Shown one piece after another: positions 9,801-17,287 of a DNA stretch of 64,000 nucleotides. Where the stretch lies: positions 248,001-312,000 of the forward strand of contig NZ_CP073355.1 of NCBI RefSeq assembly GCF_023525255.1, in the 5' to 3' direction. The notes beneath the pieces are model-generated. The model was not told the DNA's origin, made no database searches, and saw only the letters and a program-made list of their open reading frames with translations. The position numbers and the translations under genes were made by a program. The stretch's first letter is position 1. Each line of letters starts with the position of its first letter. The stretch comes from Thermospira aquatica. GTDB taxonomy: Bacteria; Spirochaetota; Brevinematia; Brevinematales; Thermospiraceae.

Positions 9801-10814
9801 GTCGTGAGAGGAACAGTCACAGAAACCAATCGGATTGAACGAAACGAATTTCAAATTCTCAATCAAAAGGGAGAAACTGTCTATCAGCAGGCTCTCAACA
9901 GGTGGAGCAACCTCTGGACATGGGATGGCAAAACAACCCAGGGAATAGCACCTGATGGATACTACACCATCCGATGGGGACTCTCTTACCTCGACGGAAA
10001 TGCTCTTCAGGCAGAGCTTGAGGATATAATAGTGGATAGTCAACCACCAAAAGTGGAACTCTTCTTTTCTCCCGTGGTCTTTACCCCTGATGGTGATGGA
10101 GAAAATGATACCCTTTCTCTCCGAGCCACGTTGTGGGATTTAGCTGGACTTGAACATGCAAGCCTAAGCATCCTCAAAATACGGGAAAATCTCCCTCCTC
10201 TTCCCGTAAAAAGGTGGGAGTGGCAGTTTGAGGATGAACCATCGCTTTTTGAAAAAACGTGGGACTGGAACGGCCTCGGAGACGACGGAGAACTTGTAGA
10301 ATCCGTCCAGGACTATATGATTGAGATAGTAACACGTGACATCCTCGGCCACACCAATCGCTACCAGACAAACTTTACCACAGGGGTTTTGATTGAAAAA
10401 CTTCCCGAAGGACTCCGTATACGTATCAGTAGTGTCCGTTTTGCGCTCAATTCTGCCCGGTTAACAAGCCAAAGCCAAGAAATTCTTGGTAAAATGGTAA
10501 GTGTATTCCAGCGATTACTGAGTCAACCGGAACGGTATGGACTCACCTCAGACTTTTTCATAGAGGTTTCCGGTCATACAGACGACCTGCCTGGTCCTAC
10601 GCCCGATTTCAACACAAAACTCTCCGAAAAGCGAGCAAAAGCGGTGTATGACTACCTCGTAAGCCAGGGGATTCCTGCTGACAAACTCACATGGGCTGGA
10701 TATGGTGAAAAACGACCCTACAAACCTATAAAACCGGAAATGTCCAAAGAACAACGGGATGAGCTGAGATCAAGAAACCGGCGTGTGGAGTTTTTCATCC
10801 GAAAAAGAAAATAA
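6864..10814 (+). CDS. Giant envelope protein with FlgD/Ig-like repeats and OmpA C-terminal domain
   Basis: 1316 residues with a Sec signal peptide (MRFFIRVFFLVILHGGVFAL). The first 300 residues or so look like a small beta-barrel. They are followed by at least six FlgD/CHU-type Ig-like modules, recognisable by the recurring pattern SPNxDGxxD ... WDGRNDKG ... DGTYRYRI, at roughly 100-residue spacing. The last 130 residues are an OmpA/MotB peptidoglycan-binding domain (FALNSARLTSQSQEIL, VSGHTDDLPGP, LSEKRAKAVYDYL, GYGEKRP, RNRRVEFFI). The start at 6864 follows GAGGAGG. It probably spans from the outer membrane to peptidoglycan. Specific role unknown. Confidence 0.88.
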   Translation: MRFFIRVFFLVILHGGVFALPAGSEKSFSGLGVDGQAIGFTGISADSFSCWANPALYDITRLQTGGSIEGMAENLVYRFFGGVPTPLGQIGARLSYDKTLHNLLQFELLWSRTISRWFSLGIKLNTGMMLGQGFFSLDIGAVQRGGEGSGIGFYNWDYALVLKNIGSSVSLFQDIPWKPFMVSVGGGFSPLRFGWYNLRLQSDVSLSFSPFFTLVGMGMKHTFWDAFSLSAGYQLPLGTVVPFSPTTSAGIGLVGGVALDKEKTNLIMRFGKTPSASYTEVALWYSIQMNPALSHNLMVNVSWGQYDDKPPVISSLPVVFFSPNLDGIKDEAIFPLPIVDNDKLSGWEVEIVDSTGKVVRRFESWQSLETKTLSLKNIVKRIITPDRGIEIPPSIKWDGRNDKGEKLPDGTYRYRIRARDITGNETASSWQSVVLDTEKRDFHLETSSTVFSPNGDGNLETIEISFKNVQSLPQDRLVFVVEDASGKEVSRTVWTNEDGLPPMIVWKGEANGNLLPEGVYRLVLRLESDAGNTMETNTSVQLVRTMETASLVLSKNAFSARKEEVVTITPQVSSTNLLKKWLLTIQNEKDQVVREIGGSSPLPSLLPWDGRDNQGTIVSDGIYTATLQLFYESGNQPKSSALPITIDNTSPVVNVKLPYTIFSPLPDSKQRTLPISLDIKAASNDILTLTIVDETGSPVFYEQKPAEEWEKSIEWTGLNPKLEPLPEGRYALVVEAEDAVGNRFQTNISPIVLRTGRERLSVSTASAFVSPRLTPTARFTLEGNPQGIKNLEFVIRDESNRERYRLFTNIWLSIIDVPLNNLPDNYYTYQAKALYEDGQNPQSPERRLEIDSIPPKLGASVDIPAFSPNNDGRRDSLVVRFSPEGRSNDVFSMAIYNEKGEIVRSTEWRGPVQREFLWNGKDNTGKELSEGTYHLSFTSRDNASNVTREWISNVYLAKTYPELSFEVNDIAIVPGKRPLVVRGTVTETNRIERNEFQILNQKGETVYQQALNRWSNLWTWDGKTTQGIAPDGYYTIRWGLSYLDGNALQAELEDIIVDSQPPKVELFFSPVVFTPDGDGENDTLSLRATLWDLAGLEHASLSILKIRENLPPLPVKRWEWQFEDEPSLFEKTWDWNGLGDDGELVESVQDYMIEIVTRDILGHTNRYQTNFTTGVLIEKLPEGLRIRISSVRFALNSARLTSQSQEILGKMVSVFQRLLSQPERYGLTSDFFIEVSGHTDDLPGPTPDFNTKLSEKRAKAVYDYLVSQGIPADKLTWAGYGEKRPYKPIKPEMSKEQRDELRSRNRRVEFFIRKRK

Positions 10815-10818
10815 AGTC

Positions 10819-10850
10819 TCCCTGGATTATCCTTGATGATAATCCAGGGA
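10819..10850 (+). terminator. Terminator-like hairpin after the OmpA-like gene
   Basis: Perfect 13-bp arms (TCCCTGGATTATC and its complement) with a 6-base loop starting five bases after the stop codon. Only a short T stretch follows (10862-10866), so termination efficiency is uncertain. Confidence 0.7.
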
Positions 10851-11056
10851 CTCAATATATGATTTTTCTTTGCAAGAAAACCTCCTCAGAAGGCTTTACC
10901 TGAGTCATTCTGAGGAGGAGATTAAACTTTTTAAAGTATCCCATGTTTTCTGCAAAGAGGAGAAATCAAGCACCATAAAAAGTTGTTATCTCATCACAGT
11001 CCAGGAAGAATGAAAAGACTGTGAAAAGCTATACGAGCCACCAAAACTCGAGTTTC

Positions 11057-11110
11057 CACTGCGATAAGGTAATAGCAAGTTTTCTCTCCTAACTGTAACA
11101 AGAAAATAGG
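11057..11110 (-). repeat. Two copies of the dispersed 20-bp repeat (decayed array)
   Basis: Minus-strand copies GCTATTACCTTATCGCAGTG (11076-11057) and CCTATTTTCTTGTTACAGTT (11110-11091), starting 34 bases apart, the same period as the array at 51547. Weaker matches at 10982-11001 and 11017-11036 continue the spacing. Confidence 0.7.
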
Positions 11111-11149
11111 AGTTTTGAAACACTCAAGCGGGTGGAAAAAAAGATATTA

Positions 11150-11163
11150 GTTAAACGTTTAAC
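11150..11163. promoter_or_regulatory. LacI-family-like operator palindrome
   Basis: GTTAAACGTTTAAC is a perfect 14-bp palindrome with the central CG typical of LacI/GalR operators. No LacI-family gene is in the window, and no promoter of an adjacent gene is obvious beside it. Confidence 0.45.
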
Positions 11164-11283
11164 CAAAGCTTTCTCTTTTTTTCTTTGAGCTTTTGAGCTA
11201 AGAAGTAACCTTCAAGGTATGCCCTTCTTCGCCTAAAAAGACTATTCGAACATGCCTTCTTAAGAAAATAAAAACATGCAATC

Positions 11284-12015
11284 TTAAACTCTTTCTACCA
11301 CAGCAACAAGAAGAGGGGAATCAGCAAATAGAGGAGTAAAAGAAAAATCTCCATAAAGATCAATCCTCACATCAAGACCATCAAAACAAAAGAGAAGCTC
11401 ATCTTTCTCCAGCGGATAAAGCCATAACCGACTTTCATAAGATTTTTGCAAAGACTTGTCTAACAAACAGCCACGAAACTCTACCCTTTTTCCGTGATAG
11501 GCATAAAAACGCTCAAAAATACAGTGCTCACTCTCAATGAGAGGCAAAGACTCGACTTTCCTGTGCACAAGAGTATCATAATGTAAGATTTGAATGATCA
11601 ATCTTCCCTGAGGTTTCAAAGCGCCATAGCACAATCGACAAAACTTTTGAATACTTTCATAAGAATCCAGATGCACAAGAGTATTCCCAAGACAGGTAAT
11701 GAGATGAAATGCCTCCCCCAAGTCTCCTATCGCCATCATATCCATCTGTTTTACTTCTATTTTTGGGTTATTTCGAGTTTTTTCTCTAGCTTGAAGAACC
11801 ATAGCGGGATCAAGATCTAGAGCGACAACCCTTGACACTTCTTCTTTTGAGCCAAGAAACGAAGCTAGTTCTCCTGTGGCACTACCAATGTCAAGAACTG
11901 TCGTGTTATCTCTAAGCCAGTGTGTAACGAAACCTTTGAGTTCCTCGCTAAGAGGAAAAATCTCATCATACCATTTTGCAAGTATCTCATAAAATAAACC
12001 GGAAGTTTTTTCCAT
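11284..12015 (-). CDS. Class I SAM-dependent methyltransferase
   Basis: 243 residues with a Rossmann methyltransferase core: motif I VLDIGSATGELASFL, motif II with acidic end VVALDLDPAMV, and a post-motif ITCLGNTLVHL, the UbiE/Methyltransf_25 pattern. GGAGGT precedes its ATG. It lies downstream of the hydrogenase operon in the same direction but beyond a strong terminator (12072-12102), so it is probably transcribed separately or by readthrough. Substrate cannot be told from sequence. Confidence 0.88.
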   Translation of the reverse strand: MEKTSGLFYEILAKWYDEIFPLSEELKGFVTHWLRDNTTVLDIGSATGELASFLGSKEEVSRVVALDLDPAMVLQAREKTRNNPKIEVKQMDMMAIGDLGEAFHLITCLGNTLVHLDSYESIQKFCRLCYGALKPQGRLIIQILHYDTLVHRKVESLPLIESEHCIFERFYAYHGKRVEFRGCLLDKSLQKSYESRLWLYPLEKDELLFCFDGLDVRIDLYGDFSFTPLFADSPLLVAVVERV

Positions 12016-12071
12016 AGTAAAAGATACCTCCTTCAGCTATTCTTCTTACTTTTTAGCAAAAATCTGTTATA

Positions 12072-12102
12072 AAAAAGGGAGTGCATGGCGCACTCCCTTT
12101 TT
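12072..12102 (-). terminator. Rho-independent terminator of the hnd operon
   Basis: A stem of about 13 bp around GGGAGTGC with flanking A and T tracts just after the hndD stop. Because both sides carry A/T tracts it could act in both directions. Confidence 0.85.
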
Positions 12103-12106
12103 TATT

Positions 12107-13858
12107 TTATCTATTGTACAATGGTCTCTCGTGATAGTGTGTATGGAGAAGTTCGTGACTCTTCTTAGAAAGAGGTTTGCCAAGATACTCTTTGTAGAGC
12201 TGCTGCACCATGGGATTCTGGTGGGAACAACGGATTTCACTCTGTTTATCATCCTGGTAAATACCTCTAGCACGTTTAGCACGAATCTCATCGGTTGCTC
12301 CATAAGGCTGACCACCACCGCCGACACATCCACCACGGCAAGCCATCACTTCAATAAAGTGATACGGGGGCTCTTTTCCTGCAGCGAGGGCTGATTTTAC
12401 CTCTTCCAGAACATACTGAACATTGGCAAGACCATGAGCTACCGCGATATTCACTTTGGTGCCCTGAATATCAATAGTAGCCTTTTTAATACCCTCCAGA
12501 CCTCTTGTTTCCTCCAGGTCAACCTTGCCCAGCTCTTTGCCAGTAATGAAATAGTAAGCGGTGCGAAGAGCAGCTTCCATTACTCCACCCGTTGCACCAA
12601 AAATTACTCCTGCGCCGGTATAATCCCCCAAAATATGATCAGGATCCGAATCAGGAAGATTGAGAAAATCAATACCAGAAGACTTGATCATTCGTGTAAA
12701 CTCACGTGTAGTCAATACGACATCAATATCCTGACACCCACTGGCTTTCATCTCCTCAGAACGGCTAATCTCATATTTTTTTGCCGTACAAGGCATAATA
12801 GAGACACCATAGACATCACAAGCCTTCAGCCCTTTTTTCTCTGCATAGTACGTCTTGGTAAGAGCTCCCACCATCTCGTGAGGAGATTTTGCGGTAGAGA
12901 AATGAGGAATCATATCGGGATAGTACTTCTCGAGATAATCTACCCATGCCGGACAACACGTTGTAATGAGAGGGATGGGGCCTTTTTTATGAACAAAACG
13001 CTCCACAAATTCACTTGCTTCTTCCATAATAGTCATATCCGCACCAAAATTGGTGTCAAAAACTGCATCAAACCCCAAACGTTTCAAAACACTGTAAATC
13101 TTTTTGGTAAGAATGGTTCCGGGCTCCAGTCCAAACGCTTCACCCACAGCCACACGAACAGCAGGAGCAATCTGAACGACTTTGTGCTTTTTGGGATCCT
13201 GAAGAGCCTGCCACACTGCAGGTGTCTCGTCTTTCTCATAAAGAGCACCAACAGGACAGTGCGCGGTACACTGACCACATTTCACACATGGGCTATCAAT
13301 AAGCTTGACATCAGCTGCAGGGGCAATACGCATGTTATACCCCCGTCCGATAAACTCGAGTGCCCATACGTTCTGCATTACCTGACACACCTCAACACAA
13401 CGCCCACATTTGACACACTTGGCAGGGTTGATAGTAAGAGCAGGAGAAGAATCGTCTACCGGGTGTTCTACTATCATATTGGTAAAAGGTACCTCTCGGA
13501 TACCAAAATCCTCTGACAGTTTCTGAAGTTCACAATTCCCATTTCTCGGACAGCGAAGACAATCATTGGGATGGTTGGAGAGGATGAGTTCAAGTACTGT
13601 TTTTCGAACCTCGTACAGCTCAGGATCATGGGTGACAATCTCCATCCCTGGTTCAGCCTTCGTCGCACAGGCACGAATCATCTTGGGGTTATTTTTGATC
13701 TTGACAATACAGAGCCCACAAGCGGCTGTTGGAGGAAGATCTGGATGGTTACAAAGCTTGGGAATATTTACCTGTGCTTTCTTGGCTGCCTCTAAAATAG
13801 TTGTTCCCCTGGGAACTTCAACGGCCATGTCATTAACTTTTATCTGAATCATTTCCAT
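12107..13858 (-). CDS. hndD: [FeFe]-hydrogenase catalytic subunit HndD
   Basis: Reduces protons to H2 using electrons from NAD(P)H and ferredoxin. The 583-residue protein has an N-terminal [2Fe-2S] domain (Cys 36, 47, 50, 64), a His-Cys3 cluster (HPNDCLRCPRNGNC, 96-109), two [4Fe-4S] clusters (CVKCGRCVEVC at 148, CVKCGQCTAHC at 191) and the three H-cluster motifs TTCCPAW (299-305), MPCTAKKYE (355-363) and FIEVMACRGGCVGGGGQ near residue 500. AAGGAGGT precedes the ATG. It is the last gene of the hnd operon. Maturation genes hydEFG are not in the window. Confidence 0.96.
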   Translation of the reverse strand: MEMIQIKVNDMAVEVPRGTTILEAAKKAQVNIPKLCNHPDLPPTAACGLCIVKIKNNPKMIRACATKAEPGMEIVTHDPELYEVRKTVLELILSNHPNDCLRCPRNGNCELQKLSEDFGIREVPFTNMIVEHPVDDSSPALTINPAKCVKCGRCVEVCQVMQNVWALEFIGRGYNMRIAPAADVKLIDSPCVKCGQCTAHCPVGALYEKDETPAVWQALQDPKKHKVVQIAPAVRVAVGEAFGLEPGTILTKKIYSVLKRLGFDAVFDTNFGADMTIMEEASEFVERFVHKKGPIPLITTCCPAWVDYLEKYYPDMIPHFSTAKSPHEMVGALTKTYYAEKKGLKACDVYGVSIMPCTAKKYEISRSEEMKASGCQDIDVVLTTREFTRMIKSSGIDFLNLPDSDPDHILGDYTGAGVIFGATGGVMEAALRTAYYFITGKELGKVDLEETRGLEGIKKATIDIQGTKVNIAVAHGLANVQYVLEEVKSALAAGKEPPYHFIEVMACRGGCVGGGGQPYGATDEIRAKRARGIYQDDKQSEIRCSHQNPMVQQLYKEYLGKPLSKKSHELLHTHYHERPLYNR

Positions 13859-13870
13859 AGCTTACCTCCT

Positions 13871-15658
13871 TTAGCTTTTTATCACCGCGCCAAACTTACA
13901 CACGGTATAACAGTTGCCACACTTGATACACTTTGCCTGATCGATGGTATGAGGTTTGCGCTTCTCACCAGAAATACAGTTCACAGGACACTTCATAGCA
14001 CAAAGCCCACACCCTATACATTTTTGAGGATCGATTACGTAGCTCACAAGTTCTTTACAACTTCCTGAAGTACACTTCTTCTCTACAATATGCTGACGAT
14101 ACTCATGCTCAAAGTAGCGAAGAGTAGAAAGTACTGGATTGGGTGCTGTCTGTCCAAGACCACAGAGCGAAGCCTTCTGCATAGCACGACCAATCTGCTT
14201 AAGTTTTTCGATATCTTCCAGTTCACCTTTTCCTTTTGAAATCTTGTCAAGAATATTGTGCATCTGTCTTCCACCAATACGACAGGGAGAACACTTTCCA
14301 CATGACTCATCCACAGTAAACTCCAGATAGAACTTGGCAATATCGATCATACAATCATCTTCATCCATCACAATGAGACCACCAGATCCCATAATCGACC
14401 CAAGTTTCTGAAGGTTCTCATAGTCGATGGGTGTATCAAGATACTCTGCAGGAATCACACCCCCCGAGGGTCCACCAGACTGTACTGCCTTGAATTTCTT
14501 TCCTCCCTTAATACCACCACCAATATCAAAAATCACCTCTCTCAAGGTGGTCCCCATAGGTACTTCGATCAAACCAGAGTTGTTCACCTTTCCTGTGAGG
14601 GCAAACACCTTGGTTCCCTTGGAGGTTTCTGTTCCAATCTGAGAAAACCACTTGCCACCTTTGAGAATAATCACGGGAATACTTGCCCACGTTTCTACGT
14701 TGTTGATCACGGTAGGTTTACCCCAGAGTCCACTCACAGCAGGGAAGGGAGGACGGGGTCTAGGCATACCACGGTTGCCCTCGATAGAAGCAAGCAGAGC
14801 TGTTTCCTCACCACAGACAAAAGCCCCTGCCCCAAGACGAATTTCAATATCAAAATCAAATCCACTGCCCAGAATATCTTTCCCCAACAGCCCAAGCTCA
14901 CGAGCCTGCTCAATAGCCTTTTCCAGACGCTTGATCGCAAGGGGATACTCAGCGCGAATATAAACATATCCTTGATGCGCCCCTACCGTATAGCCACAGA
15001 TAGTCATAGCCTCAATGATCGAATGGGGATCACCCTCGATAGTACTACGATCCATGTATGCGCCAGGGTCTCCCTCATCAGCGTTACAAACAACATATTT
15101 TACATCTGACTCTACATCCTTGGTAAAAACCCACTTCCGCCATGTGGGAAATCCAGCTCCTCCACGACCACGAAGTCCGGATACTTTCAACTCTTCGATC
15201 ACATCATCCGGCTTCATTTCAAACAGTACCTTTTCCAGGGCCTTGTATCCATCACGAGCGATATATTCATTGATATTTTCCGGATCAATAACACCACAGT
15301 TACGAAGCACAATACGAAACTGCTTCTGATAAAAAGGAATATTCTCGATCTTGACATTTTTGTGACTTTCATCGTACTGATAGACAAGATCCTTGACGGG
15401 ACGCCCCTTCAGAAGATGTTCCTGAACAATTCTATCAGCATCCTCTGGTTTTACGTCAACATAAAACGTCTCATCGGGGAGCACTTTCACAATAGGACCC
15501 TTCTCACAGAGCCCAAAACACCCTGTTTTGACGAGCTGTATCTCGTTCTGAAGACCAAGCTCCGTCATCTTTTTCTGCATCTGATCAAAAATAACACTGG
15601 ATTTGTTGGATTCACAACCTGTTCCACCACAAACCAGAACGAAACCTCTATACGCCAT
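13871..15658 (-). CDS. hndC: NAD(P)H-binding diaphorase subunit HndC (NuoF-like)
   Basis: 595 residues combining a thioredoxin-like [2Fe-2S] N-terminus (VCGGTGCESNKSS), the NuoF core with flavin and NADH sites (GLRGRGGAGFPTWRKW, CNADEGDPGAYMDR, GAGAYVCGEETAL-like GAGAFVCGEETALLAS), the cluster motif ESCGKCSPCRIG, and a C-terminal pair of [4Fe-4S] motifs (CIGCGLCAMKCPVNC, CIKCGNCYTVCK). This is the flavin-containing bifurcation subunit of trimeric and tetrameric hydrogenases. It sits 12 bases upstream of hndD and 11 bases downstream of hndB. Confidence 0.96.
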   Translation of the reverse strand: MAYRGFVLVCGGTGCESNKSSVIFDQMQKKMTELGLQNEIQLVKTGCFGLCEKGPIVKVLPDETFYVDVKPEDADRIVQEHLLKGRPVKDLVYQYDESHKNVKIENIPFYQKQFRIVLRNCGVIDPENINEYIARDGYKALEKVLFEMKPDDVIEELKVSGLRGRGGAGFPTWRKWVFTKDVESDVKYVVCNADEGDPGAYMDRSTIEGDPHSIIEAMTICGYTVGAHQGYVYIRAEYPLAIKRLEKAIEQARELGLLGKDILGSGFDFDIEIRLGAGAFVCGEETALLASIEGNRGMPRPRPPFPAVSGLWGKPTVINNVETWASIPVIILKGGKWFSQIGTETSKGTKVFALTGKVNNSGLIEVPMGTTLREVIFDIGGGIKGGKKFKAVQSGGPSGGVIPAEYLDTPIDYENLQKLGSIMGSGGLIVMDEDDCMIDIAKFYLEFTVDESCGKCSPCRIGGRQMHNILDKISKGKGELEDIEKLKQIGRAMQKASLCGLGQTAPNPVLSTLRYFEHEYRQHIVEKKCTSGSCKELVSYVIDPQKCIGCGLCAMKCPVNCISGEKRKPHTIDQAKCIKCGNCYTVCKFGAVIKS

Positions 15659-15669
15659 GGTATCCTCCC

Positions 15670-16059
15670 TTACTTCATGATGTCAGCGGCTGGTTTATCC
15701 ATCACATGCTCGCTCACCAATTTTTTGTGGATTACATGCTCTTCAAGGATCTTGCGTGCAACATCGGCTGTAACCTTGCCATAAATTGTTTGAGGCATAT
15801 CGGGCATAATGACTTCAACAGTAGGTTCCACGTAGCAGTAACCCATACACCCTGTTTGTTTCACCACCACATCTTTGAGTCCAAGTTTTTCGATATTTTC
15901 AACAAAGGATTTCAAAGTATCACGAGCCCCAGCTGCAATTCCACACGTTCCCATTCCCACGATAATAATCGTGGACTTATTCTCAACCTCACGTTTCTCT
16001 ATCTCCGTTTTGCTTTGTTCACGAAGTTTTCTCAACTCTTCAAGCGTGATTTTTGCCAT
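15670..16059 (-). CDS. hndB: [2Fe-2S] ferredoxin-like subunit HndB
   Basis: 129 residues with a thioredoxin-like ferredoxin fold: GMGTCGIAAGARDTL, then TGCMGYCYVEPTVEV, giving the four expected cysteines. The charged N-terminal helix (EELRKLREQSKTEIEKRE) is usual for HndB. It transfers electrons within the hydrogenase complex. AAAGGAGG precedes the ATG. Its start overlaps the 3' end of the GHKL ATPase gene by 20 bases. Confidence 0.93.
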   Translation of the reverse strand: MAKITLEELRKLREQSKTEIEKREVENKSTIIIVGMGTCGIAAGARDTLKSFVENIEKLGLKDVVVKQTGCMGYCYVEPTVEVIMPDMPQTIYGKVTADVARKILEEHVIHKKLVSEHVMDKPAADIMK

Positions 16060-16606
16060 ATACTTCCTCCTTTAATTCTTCTTCCAGTTTTGTAATATAA
16101 AACTTTGCCCAGGAAAGAGACTCAGCCGTTTCAAATCCGCCAACAGCCTCTCGAAGCTCGCTCCTCACTACACGGTACGATCTTTCCCCTAGTTTACGAT
16201 GGATCAACATTTCATACTCTCCATCAAATCCCATCACCTGAACAAAAAGCAATACAAGATCACCCACTGGGGGCATGTCTACATGAGATTTTGGAAGCAC
16301 AAGAGCTACCGACGTTCCTTCATCCTTACGCGAATCAAGCAGAAACTCTCCCCCAACTGTCTCACAGAGTTGCTTAGCAAAAGGAAGCCCCAGTCCAACT
16401 TTGCGTTTTGCGTGCTTCTCTCCATTGGTGTAGAAGGGATCTACGGCTTGCTTCATTTCATCCGGCGTCATCCCAACACCGTTATCTCCTATACAGCAGG
16501 TAAGCGTCTCTTTCTCCTCCAGGTAATCCAGAGTCACCAGAGAAGCCTTTGCCTCAATCGCATTCTGCACCAGGTCGTAGAGGATATCTGTCAGTGTGGC
16601 GTGCAT
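16040..16606 (-). CDS. GHKL-type ATP-binding protein in the hydrogenase operon
   Basis: 188 residues with a histidine-kinase-like ATPase fold: N box LYDLVQNAIEAKA, G1 box DNGVGMTPDEM and G2 box GLGLPFAKQL. There is no dimerisation/phospho-His domain and no sensor region, and a C-terminal extension of about 70 residues follows. It lies three bases after the hndA stop and overlaps hndB, so it belongs to the operon. Similar stand-alone ATPases occur in hydrogenase operons of anaerobic bacteria, but their role (regulation or assembly) is not established to my knowledge. Confidence 0.85.
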   Translation of the reverse strand: MHATLTDILYDLVQNAIEAKASLVTLDYLEEKETLTCCIGDNGVGMTPDEMKQAVDPFYTNGEKHAKRKVGLGLPFAKQLCETVGGEFLLDSRKDEGTSVALVLPKSHVDMPPVGDLVLLFVQVMGFDGEYEMLIHRKLGERSYRVVRSELREAVGGFETAESLSWAKFYITKLEEELKEEVYGKNHA

Positions 16607-16609
16607 ATA

Positions 16610-17092
16610 CTACTTGCTATACCGGGCAATAATATCTGGAAGCTGCTCTTTGGTCAAACGACCATACACCTCACCATCTACTGTCAGCACTGGTGCCAGT
16701 CCACAACATCCAAGACAGCGAACAGCCTGCAAAGAAAACTGTCCATCCTCCGTTGTTCCATTGACACCAACGCCTAGCTGAACCTCAAGTTCCTTAATGA
16801 GATCTTCTCCCCCTTTGAGGTAGCATGCTGTCCCCATACAAACAGAGATGGTGTGCTTACCGGGTTTTACCAGGCGAAAGAAATGATAAAAAGTCACCAC
16901 TCCATAGATTTTTGCCAAAGGCACATCCAGCATACGAGATAAAGACAGAGCCACATCCCGAGGAATATACCCATACTCCTCCTGAACACGGTGCAGAATC
17001 ATGATAAGGTTTCCCGGTCTTGCTTTCCACTCATTGATAAAAGCCAAAAGTTCAGCGGAAAGCTGCACCTCTTTTTCCTTTGTCTCAAACAT
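16610..17092 (-). CDS. hndA: NuoE-like [2Fe-2S] subunit HndA
   Basis: 160 residues starting MFETKEKEVQLS, with the NuoE thioredoxin-like fold and four cluster cysteines in CMGTACYLKGG and CLGCCGLAPV, plus the helical MILHRVQEEYGYIPRD segment. ATG at 17092 is chosen because AGGAGGAG lies just upstream; an ATG at 17119 is possible but has no site. First gene of the operon hndA, GHKL ATPase, hndB, hndC, hndD, with a promoter at 17159-17187. Confidence 0.95.
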   Translation of the reverse strand: MFETKEKEVQLSAELLAFINEWKARPGNLIMILHRVQEEYGYIPRDVALSLSRMLDVPLAKIYGVVTFYHFFRLVKPGKHTISVCMGTACYLKGGEDLIKELEVQLGVGVNGTTEDGQFSLQAVRCLGCCGLAPVLTVDGEVYGRLTKEQLPDIIARYSK

Positions 17093-17158
17093 GTATCTCC
17101 TCCTTTCTCTTGATTTCATTAACTATAAAGCAAAGAAAACCTTAAAATATTTAGCATT

Positions 17159-17187
17159 ACTATAAGTAAAAGAAAAAAAAATCACAA
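17159..17187 (-). promoter_or_regulatory. Sigma-70 promoter of the hnd operon
   Basis: On the minus strand TTGTGA (17187-17182), 17 bases, then TATAGT (17164-17159). The leader is about 60 bases with no obvious regulatory fold. Confidence 0.65.
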
Positions 17188-17245
17188 AAAACCACCTTTT
17201 TATACTCAATAAAAAGAGAATATTATATATAATAATGTTCCAAAA

Positions 17246-17274
17246 AAGAAGACCCGGGAAACCCGGGTCTTCTT
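17246..17274 (-). terminator. Rho-independent terminator of the CsgG-like/outer-membrane gene
   Basis: Perfect 13-bp arms (AAGAAGACCCGGG and complement) with a 3-base loop. Read on the minus strand the stem is followed by a run of six T. Confidence 0.92.
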
Positions 17275-17287
17275 GAGTACCTACGAT

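Larger units (their letters stand above)
10851..11283. other. Gene-free region with a second hairpin, degraded repeats and a LacI-type site
   Basis: No credible ORF. It contains an 11-bp inverted repeat CCTCCTCAGAA (10881-10891) and its complement (10908-10918), two clear and several decayed copies of the 20-bp repeat seen at 51547-51820, and the palindrome GTTAAACGTTTAAC (11150-11163). The rest is unremarkable. Confidence 0.6.

Noticed and set aside
12434-13516. 360-codon open frame on the plus strand
   Set aside because: Antisense shadow of the [FeFe] hydrogenase gene; no ribosome site or recognisable domain.
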